64,000 bases of DNA, from NCBI RefSeq assembly GCF_963678635.1, contig NC_087062.1, positions 19,641,789 to 19,705,788 of the forward strand, in the 5' to 3' direction. This DNA comes from Symsagittifera roscoffensis (lineage: Eukaryota; Xenacoelomorpha; Acoela; Convolutidae). Of this stretch, positions 57,688 through 64,000 are shown one piece after another. How positions within the stretch are numbered: the first letter of the stretch is position 1; each line of letters begins with the position of its first letter. A program made the position numbers and the translations under genes. The notes beneath the pieces are model-generated. The model saw only the letters and a list, made by a program, of their open reading frames with translations, was not told the DNA's origin and ran no database searches.

Positions 57688-58480
57688 GAATGTAGCCACG
57701 AACCCAGTGAGGCTCGAAGCAGCAGAGGAAATGAGCTCAGGTAAAGCTCGACAGGAAGCAGCCAAGAACCGAGAGGCTCAAAGCAGAAAATAAGGTGAGC
57801 TAAGACGAAGTTCGAATGTAGCCACGAACCCAGTGAGGCTCGAAGCAGCAGAGGAATGAGCTCAGGTAAAGCTCGACAGGAAGCAGCCAAGAACCGAGAG
57901 GCTCAAAGCAGAAAATAAGGTGAGCTAAGACGAAGCTCGAATGTAGCCACGAACCCAGTGAGGCTCGAAGCAGCAGAGGAAATGAGCTCAGGTAAAGCTC
58001 GACAGGAAGCAGCCAAGAACCGAGAGGCTCAAAGCAGAAAATAAGGTGAGCTAAGACGAAGCTGGAATGTAGCCACGAACCCAGTGAGGCTCGAAGCAGC
58101 AGAGGAAATGAGCTCAGGTAAAGCTCGACAGGAAGCAGCCAAGAACCGAGAGGCTCAAAGCAGAAAATAAGGTGAGCTAAGACGAAGCTCGAATGTAGCC
58201 ACGAACCCAGTGAGGCTCGAAGCAGCAGAGGAAATGAGCTCAGGTAAAGCTCGACAGGAAGCAGCCAAGAACCGAGAGGCTCAAAGAAGAAAATAAGGTG
58301 AGCTAAGACGAAGCTCGAATGTAGCCACGAACCCAGTGAGGCTCGAAGCAGCAGAGGAAATGAGCTCAGGTAAAGCTCGACAGGAAGTAGCCAAGAACCG
58401 AGAGGCTCAAAGCAGAAAATAAGGTGAGCTAAGACGAAGCTCGAATGTAGCCACGAACCCAGTGAGGCTCGAAGCAAGCG
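57688..58480. repeat. 126-bp tandem repeat in BEL/Pao leader
   Basis: Starts at 57,688, 57,814, 57,939, 58,065, 58,191, 58,317 and 58,443 give a period of 125-126 bp, six complete units and one partial, with very few substitutions. Each unit begins GAATGTAGCCACGAACCCAG. High uniformity suggests recent expansion. Confidence 0.95.
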
Positions 58481-58499
58481 GAATAAGTGAGCTCAGATA

Positions 58500-58880
58500 A
58501 AGCTCAAACAAATGTCATGTCGAAGAACAATGACGAAAATTGAGAGTCCAAAAAGAACTCGAATCAGGTAACCAAGGAGTCGGGCAATAAGAAAGCAAAA
58601 GTGTCAGAAAACACTTGAAGGAAGGAAGCAATGAAGGAAGCAAAGGGCCAAGAAAGGCTCGGAAGGAATATACAAGGCGTCAGATAAGACTCGGAAGGAA
58701 TGAATGAATGAGTAGGGAAAGACTCGGAAACGAACAACAAATGGGTCGAGAAAGACTCGGAAAGGAATGAAACATTGAGTCAGAAAAGACTCGGAAAGGA
58801 ACGCAAAAGGCAATAAAGACTCTGAACGGAATGAAAAATGAGTCGGGAAAACTGAAGTTTTTTCATAAATGAGTCACAAA
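58500..58880. repeat. Degenerate GACTCGGAAAGGAA-type repeats
   Basis: Units of roughly 35-45 bp with the shared core AAAGACTCGGAA recur about seven times with variable spacing. Non-coding; part of the same leader. Confidence 0.7.
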
Positions 58881-59220
58881 AGACTCGGAATAGCAAAGCA
58901 ACAAAAAACGAATTGAAAGGGGAAAAATGATGAAAATAACTTAATACATTATTCAAAGTAAATGAAGCTATGAACAATTGAAACGTTTAAAGTTTACATG
59001 GGTTAGAAATCAAGAGCAATAATTGATCTTTTTTTTTTTTAAATGTAAATCAAATAAACTGCGATTAACTGTAAATAAATGAAATAATATTGTAATGGGG
59101 AAGTATTATAACAAGATATAATAAACCGCAGACGTAAAAACTGGGGAGGAAAAACAGTAACTAACCATAAATTTTTGGTTGTGGGGGAATAAAAAACACA
59201 GTGTAACGAGCTAATCAAAA

Positions 59221-59236
59221 CTTTTTCGGGGCGCCA
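59221..59236 (-). promoter_or_regulatory. BEL/Pao primer-binding site
   Basis: On the element strand TGGCGCCCCGAAAAAG begins one base after the 5' LTR. The TGG start and position mark it as complementary to a tRNA 3' end; which tRNA is used cannot be told from this window. Confidence 0.85.
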
Positions 59237-59237
59237 A

Positions 59238-59672
59238 TATAAAAATTGGGTAAATTACCTGAGGAGAGTAGTACACCAATTGTTAGTAAGGGTAGTTTTA
59301 AGGGTTGAGTCAAAGGAGTTCCATGCAATTGGGCATCAGTTGAGTAAGTACATGAAAAATAATACAATAGTAAATCAGGGATAAAACTAAGGTAAATATA
59401 ATATCATAAATAGGGATATTATTACACGGTACGGGGAATACTAAAAGGCGAACGTTAGAAAAAGGGGAACTGTTAATAAGGGGGTTATTCAGAAAAGTTG
59501 ATATTAATCCCGAGTTTTCGTATAAATTGAAACATTATTTTACCTGAAAGTTTGTCATTTCCTTGTAAGTCATGCTGTTTTTGAAAAGTTGAGAGAAACG
59601 AGTGAGTCAGCTTGGCTGTAATGTCAAAAGTCAAGTTGAGAGAAAGGTGACCTTAATTGTTTACAATTAACA
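59238..59672 (-). repeat. BEL/Pao 5' LTR
   Basis: 435 bp, essentially identical to 50,792-51,226, with one noticed C/T difference. It lies on the upstream side of the minus-strand element and would hold the promoter. Confidence 0.95.
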
Positions 59673-59677
59673 GAGCT
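59673..59677. repeat. BEL/Pao target-site duplication, right (GAGCT)
   Basis: GAGCT directly after the right LTR, matching 50,787-50,791. Confidence 0.9.
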
Positions 59678-60104
59678 GCTCTGAGACAATTGACTTCATC
59701 AGAACTCAGATCAGCTCTGCACTCGTCAGGAGTTGAATATTAATGCTTATGTATCACCACTAAAGTAAATTTTACGTATCTTTGCCTAAACTGAAATCGT
59801 ATCTGAACAGTTTTATTTTTGCTTAACTTTCAACATTTAACATACTGTGTGTTCGCATTTTGTCCAATGCTTTTGTAAAATTTGCCGCTTTTAAAATTCT
59901 GCCTACTCTTTTTCATATTTTTCATTTTTGTTTTTATGCTTCCACAAATTATAATTAAGTCTTTCTCTAAGCACCAGGGGGCGGCTTAGATGATGTTTCA
60001 CTTGATGACGATGTATTAAATGCTGAAAGTTTCTTATGCAGCTTTTGACATTTTTCTCATGACTTGATTTAATGATTCGAACGCTTTGAGGAATTATCAA
60101 AGCG
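59678..60104. other. Intergenic spacer
   Basis: AT-rich; an 82-codon minus-strand frame here shows no recognisable domain and runs across the hAT boundary, so I do not call it a gene. Confidence 0.4.
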
Positions 60105-60435
60105 CTGATATGCAGGGGTTGGTAAAAGTCAATTGGTAAACAAAAAGTCAATTACTTGAAAAGATTGTCAATTAATTGAATTGTTTGCTCAAGCTTTGTC
60201 AATTCTCAATTAATTGCAATTAATTGGGTCTCGTTCATAGCTTTAGCAACGTCAGTTTTCGACCAAAATTGATTGTTAACATTCAGAAACAGCTGCATTT
60301 CAAGGTTCATCGGCAAAATACTCTGTCGTAAGTCACCAAAAGCAAATCCCGCTTTGAAAAATTGTTCTGCCATGTTGGAAGTTGGCCTCAAATATCGTAC
60401 ATCTTGATAAACAATATCAGCTGATTTCTTAGTAG

Positions 60436-60855
60436 ATCCGCGCAGATCGGAAAAGGCCGAATGTGCTCACGTCTACACCTTGGTCCAGAGGCCAACCAAT
60501 GGTATGGGATGCCACTGTCGTGGACGCATTGTGCAGTAGTAGAATTGACTCATTTGAGCCCCTGAAAGCAGCGACTACAGCAGAAGAGACGAAAAGAATG
60601 AAATACACTGAAATCATCAACAGAGGCTACTTGTTTCAGCCTGTCGCATTCGAAATACAAGGAGGCGCAGGACCAGACATCAAACGTTTTCTTTCTAAGC
60701 TCGGCAAGCTGATTCAAGATTCCACCAACGAAGCCCGTGTTTCTGCCTTCCTTAGACAAAGAATATCAGTTTGCATACAAATGTCTAACGCAGCATGTGT
60801 AATCGGAACTCTACGCCCTCAAGCTACTCTCGATGAAGTTTTTATGATCCTCTAA
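60436..60855 (+). pseudogene. Retroelement ORF C-terminal relic (inside hAT element)
   Basis: The frame is open from 60,436 and ends at a stop at 60,855. It reads RKRPNVLTSTPW, then WDATVVDALC, a basic helix (KRMKYTEI), then FQPVAFEIQGGAG and FLRQRISVCIQMSNAACVIGT. I recognise this arrangement (KRPDG, PW, WDxT, FVPVAVExxGxxG, QRxSVAIQRGNAAxxxGT) as the segment following the RT domain in retroelement ORFs widespread in animal genomes. The family name is uncertain. No start or RT core is present. Confidence 0.6.
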
Positions 60856-61279
60856 TTCTCTGTCACCTTGTATCTCACTTTCTACGAATTTCTTATCTTG
60901 CCATTGCCAATATCCGGCCTTTTTATCTGATAGATTTCCCATATGGTACTCTCTTTCACTCCCGGTGCTATCTTGGTTTCATGCTTCAGTTGTTGCTCTG
61001 CTATTTGAAATAAATACTTTTTATCCATAATAGCTTTACATTTCAAAGACAAAACCATATAAATTTCAAAGTTAGCAAACCTTCAAGTAATCTATTATCT
61101 ATTATATATTTAAATGCGGGCTTCACTATCTCGCCATGTTTAAGCTTTTTCAACGTATTATTTTTGCATGTTTAAGCTATATCGTATATTGCAATGGTTA
61201 AGAATTTTTTTCGATTTTCCAATTTGATTTTAGTGGTTATTTTACCGAGTTTTAATTAAGTAGACCAATATCGAATTAG

Positions 61280-62336
61280 GGGTGGCGAATTTGGCCTCCA
61301 ATTTTGAATGCCCGAATCATATTCATTTAAGCTAACGAGATAAGACGATTTTTGAGATTTTTTCAAAAATTATCTGAAATTTCAAATAACAAAAAAATTT
61401 AAAAACTTGAAGTTCCAGAACATGTAGCTGGGCGCTGTCAGACTACTCTAAGGAGTTACAAATCTTGCCTCCAAGTATGACCGTTCAAATCGTTGTAGTT
61501 TTCGAGATATGACGTTTTTTGCGATTTTTTCAAAAAAAATTCAGAAAACTCAATTTTTTTCCCGCAAAATCTGAAATTCCCCGCCCTGTAGTTAGGTCCT
61601 GTCAGAGTTGTCTCAAGGATTGCGAATCTTGCCTCCAAATATGACCGCCCAATTCTTTGTAGTTTTCGAGATGTGATGTTTTTTTGTGATTTTTCAAAAT
61701 TTTCAGAAAGTTGAAATTAATTTTTTTTTCGAAATTTCAAATCCGAACGCTAAAGTTCGACGTTGTCAGGGTACTCTAAAGAGTTGTAAATTGTGCTTGC
61801 CACATGCGAATGATAAACGGGACTGCTCAAATGCTTTTAAATTCCGAGATGTGACGTTTTTTGATTTTTTCAAAGTTTTTCAAAGAACATATCTACAAAG
61901 AAATTTAAAAAATTTGAAACTACCAGCTTGATGAAGATACAACCTTATTGTCAGCGTACACCCAGGCGTCTGAAATCTTGCCTCTTAGTATGAATGCTCA
62001 AATCTTTTTAGTTTCCGAGATAAGACGTTTTTTTTTCAATTTTTTCTTCGAGAAACTTAGGTTTAAAAAAGTTCACAAAATTTTGGATTCCTTACCCTAT
62101 AGTAGGGTGCTCTCAGGGACTCTCAGTGGCTGCAAATATGGCCTCCGAATTTCTCCAGAGGCCCATTAAGTTTTTGAGATGACGCTTTTAAAATGGGAAT
62201 TTAAAAAAAAAATTTAAAGTTTGTAATTGGGTGCAGTCAGAGTTCACTAAAAGTTTGCAGATGTTGTTTCCAATATATGCGGTTTTTACTGAGTTGTCGA
62301 AAAATTTCGAAGCACCGAAGGTGCGTTAAACGCTAG
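61280..62336 (+). mobile_element. Helitron-like non-autonomous element, copy 2 (nested in hAT)
   Basis: The 3' hairpin GCACC-GAA-GGTGC (62,312-62,324), then 8 bases, CTAG (62,333-62,336) and a host T match the end of copy 1. Internal units of 170-200 bp (CAAATCTTGCCTCCAARTAT and others) recur five or six times. The 5' end is not certain: ATCTATTATCTATT at 61,090 offers an A/TC junction and would make it about 1.25 kb. The hAT terminal sequence resumes directly after CTAG, which shows nesting. Confidence 0.75.
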
Positions 62337-62460
62337 TTGCAATTAATTGGCGGATTTTGTCAAAAGTCAAAAATTGGAAAAACAAAAAAATCAATTAATT
62401 GTATCCAATTAATTGCAATTAATTGGTCAACAATTGACTTTTACCAAGCCCTGCTGATAT

Positions 62461-62489
62461 GACCCTATCCAGCTTGTGCACGGGCCGTA
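62461..62489 (+). repeat. 29-bp inverted repeat, left arm
   Basis: GACCCTATCCAGCTTGTGCA and the next 9 bases match the reverse complement of 63,569-63,597 at about 27 of 29 positions. It may be the end of a 1.1-kb non-autonomous DNA element. Confidence 0.7.
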
Positions 62490-63106
62490 ATTACTCTGAA
62501 GAGACCCGTTTATACTTCGTTTTCAAATCAAATTTAGAGCGACATCTATCTAACCTAGTTGACCGTTTTTGATTTTGGTTGGTCAGAATGACTCAACAGG
62601 AAGAGTTTTCAAAGTTGAATATGTCAATCCGTAAATGGTCGACTGAAGAAAAGAGAACACTTCAACAGCTGTTAAAGTTTTTGGTATCAAAAAATTAAAA
62701 TGGTCCACGATCTTTTAACAACTAAATTTATTGAAAAACTGAAAATCAATTTCAGTAAAACAAAGAGTTATGAGGACAGTAGAAAATCGTCTTGGCGTAA
62801 ATTCTGTTGTTTTATATCGAACAGATTATATCATCTAATTACATTTGCGAGGGATCTCTTAATAGGGAGCTAGACTTTGTTCCAACCACTTTTCTTGCAA
62901 ATCTTACTTGCTTTTGTTTTGAACCTGAACAACTTTCAGGTTCGTTCCCACTTAGCCTAATTTTCCACTTTCTAATTAGCAAAAAGTCAACAAAATTCAG
63001 AATTTGAGCTGATTATTACACCGATTGGGTATTTTTTTCTTGGATTTTTTGCCTAAATCTTTTTCTAATTGATCGAGTTTCATTTTGATTATATTGTATT
63101 TCAGTT
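62490..63106. other. Sequence between inverted repeat arms, no firm gene
   Basis: A 36-codon frame at 62,588-62,698 (MTQQEEFSKLN...) is the only ATG frame that caught attention, and it has no supported splice continuation. A good acceptor-like ATTTCAG ends at 63,103. Confidence 0.3.
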
Positions 63107-63227
63107 TTCATGTTTTCCGCGGAGCCACCCAAATCAGCTAAAGAGCAACAACAAGAACAGACTCAACAGAGAATTTCTGCCGTACAGAGTTTTGGAATCT
63201 TCGTGATAACTTGTTGTATCATCGCGG
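63107..63227 (+). CDS. Possible host exon: small single-span membrane protein start
   Basis: An ATG at 63,110 lies seven bases after a nematode-style acceptor (TATTTCAG), which could be a cis or trans-splice site. About 39 codons later the sequence GGGAGGTAACAG could be a splice donor. The predicted peptide begins MFSAEPPKSAKEQQQ, is Gln/Glu-rich, then has a hydrophobic stretch (VQSFGIFVITCCIIAG). Without splicing the frame runs to 63,310. I do not recognise a family and no second exon is evident, so this is tentative. Confidence 0.25.
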
Positions 63228-63687
63228 GAGGTAACAGGCTTTTCTACCTAGACACCATGTTCTCAACAAGTACTAAAGATCATAAAATTATAAATCGTTC
63301 TGTTCGGTGATTTTTACCCTCGCGATAAGCAAGGTTTTTTGATCGGGTAATGGAAATTTTGCCCGTAAAAAAACAGGACTCTTCTGGACTCCATATCGGG
63401 ACTCATCTCCTTGACTCATTCATCTACTGGGCCTTTTTGTTGAAACTCATTTTTTGAGCGTGTTAACATTTAAATATCCGGGCTAATCGAAGTTCGATTT
63501 TTGTAGTGGTTGTATTTTACGTACGCGTTTTTAAGTAGTAAATTATAAAAGGGGCCCTTCCGTTTAGGTACGGCCGTGCACAAGCTGGATAGGGCCCATA
63601 CCCGCATTAAATAAAAACATCAATAAACAATATTGCAGGAATTAAGTCAAGTCAGCCTTTAATGCATTGTCATTAAAGGTATTTACT
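63228..63687. other. Intergenic sequence with right arm of inverted repeat
   Basis: AT-rich; contains the arm at 63,569-63,597. No other feature is supported. Confidence 0.4.
63569..63597 (-). repeat. 29-bp inverted repeat, right arm
   Basis: CGGCCGTGCACAAGCTGGAT with flanks pairs with 62,461-62,489. The outer flanks (TATG/CATA) also agree, but no clear target duplication was seen. Confidence 0.7.
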
Positions 63688-63969
63688 TCAACCTCCCTCC
63701 TCTACAACAGCACTAATTGAATTGTCTATGAATTGCATCTTACGCAGTGGTCTGCAACCCCGTATCCAAAGGATAGCGCTCCTGCACAGCGCGAAGCTTA
63801 TCTTAGTTCTTATATAGTTTATTGTTTCTGCGTAGCTTTCATGCCTTTTTTCATTAAGTTTTTCAGCTATGCGCTGCATTTTTCGAGTAGCTGCTGGCGC
63901 GGCACCACCAGTGCAGCCAAAAATGAGCGTACAGAAGCTGCTCTGTTCGACTTGTACAACTCTCTGTTG
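63688..63969 (-). pseudogene. Retroelement ORF C-terminal relic at right edge
   Basis: The minus-strand frame, open from 63,969, reads CTLIFGCTGGAAP, then KMQRIAEKLNEKR, INYIRTKISFALCRSAILWI and RGCRPLRK before a stop at 63,688. The pattern F..TGG....K....LAE..AEKR...Y.....WIRTKISFALLRSA..CIRGSR is one I know from the last 60 residues of retroelement ORFs in many invertebrate genomes. The exact family is uncertain. It is a relic without RT. Confidence 0.5.
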
Positions 63970-64000
63970 CTATTTTGAATTTTTTAGTGATTCGTGGTAC

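Larger units (their letters stand above)
57103..59237 (-). other. BEL/Pao leader between 5' LTR and gag
   Basis: An unusually long leader of 2.1 kb. Near gag it has CTACC-rich sequence and three copies of a unit starting GACCTCCCAGAGGACAACT (57,413, 57,501 and 57,593). A 126-bp tandem repeat, a degenerate GACTCGGAAAGGAA-type repeat (58,500-58,880) and an AT-rich end then lead to the primer-binding site. Long frames within the 126-bp array arise because 126 is a multiple of three. Confidence 0.8.
50792..59672 (-). mobile_element. Full-length BEL/Pao LTR retrotransposon (8.9 kb)
   Basis: The element is complete: 435-bp LTRs, 5-bp target duplication GAGCT, primer-binding site next to the 5' (right) LTR, polypurine tract next to the 3' (left) LTR, and one open polyprotein of 1,873 codons. 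The two LTRs differ at only one position that I noticed (ATTACATGG at 50,980 against ATTACACGG at 59,427). Insertion is therefore very recent and the copy may still be active. A long 2.1-kb leader with tandem repeats separates the 5' LTR from gag. Confidence 0.95.
60105..62461. mobile_element. hAT-type non-autonomous DNA transposon with 8-bp target duplication
   Basis: The element proper is 60,113-62,453. Its ends are inverted repeats: CAGGGGTTGGTAAAAGTCAA at the left, and the reverse complement of CAATTGACTTTTACCAAGCC plus CTG at the right. It is flanked by perfect copies of CTGATATG (60,105-60,112 and 62,454-62,461). An 8-bp duplication and CAGGG ends are the hAT hallmark. Subterminal regions are rich in CAATTAATTG. 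No transposase is present. The interior holds a retroelement relic and a Helitron-like insertion. Confidence 0.9.

Noticed and set aside
57800-58477. 225-codon minus-strand ORF of repeated LGSWLHSSFVLAHL units
   Set aside because: It is produced by the 126-bp non-coding tandem repeat in the BEL/Pao leader, whose period is a multiple of three.
59903-60151. 82-codon minus-strand ORF rich in His/Arg
   Set aside because: It starts inside the hAT terminal repeat, has no recognisable motif, and the frame hits a stop in the sequence expected before insertion.
62588-62698. Short ORF MTQQEEFSKLN with KWSTEEKRTL resembling the start of a SANT/Myb domain
   Set aside because: It is only 36 codons; the candidate downstream splice acceptor (ATTTCAG at 62,757) leads straight to an in-frame stop.

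Overview
The window looks like repeat-rich, AT-rich animal DNA, most probably from a nematode. The inference rests on nematode-style TTTCAG splice acceptors, a BEL/Pao retrotransposon of the kind common in worms, Helitrons and a hAT element. No complete host gene could be identified. Nearly everything recognisable is mobile DNA.

Region 1 (1-48,564) holds two head-to-head copies of one giant retroelement, separated by a 200-N gap (27,869-28,068). One copy is on the minus strand (1-27,868, running off the left edge). The other is on the plus strand (28,069-48,564). Comparing the copies indicates that the parent element had two very long reading frames of about 2,900 codons each. The first is a Gag-protease-RT-RNase H-integrase polyprotein ending in a macrodomain-like (ADP-ribose-binding) module. 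The second has an N-terminal coiled coil, two SGNH/GDSL-hydrolase-like modules in tandem, and about 1,900 residues I do not recognise. Each copy carries different frameshifts, nonsense changes and deletions, so neither is intact. The plus copy is bounded by about 637-bp terminal INVERTED repeats rather than direct LTRs, and I found no LTR pair around gag-pol. Upstream of gag in both copies is a 13-14 bp minisatellite (GTCTTGGGACA-type). The minus copy also contains a 9.4-kb tandem duplication with a 5-bp microhomology junction.

Region 2 (48,565-50,791) is a spacer with a non-LTR reverse transcriptase relic and a Helitron-like 3' end.

Region 3 (50,792-59,672) is a complete, apparently young BEL/Pao retrotransposon on the minus strand: 435-bp LTRs, 5-bp target duplication GAGCT, primer-binding site, polypurine tract, one open 1,873-codon polyprotein, and a 2.1-kb leader with a 126-bp tandem repeat.

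Region 4 (59,673-64,000) has a 2.34-kb hAT-type non-autonomous element with a perfect 8-bp target duplication. It contains a retroelement relic and a second Helitron end. Beyond it lie a 29-bp inverted repeat pair, a possible small host exon, and another retroelement relic at the right edge.

The part most worth following is the giant element. Its combination of terminal inverted repeats, a complete Ty3/gypsy-type Gag-Pol, a macrodomain and tandem SGNH modules, plus an element-wide excess of the hexamer CTTGAG, is unusual.
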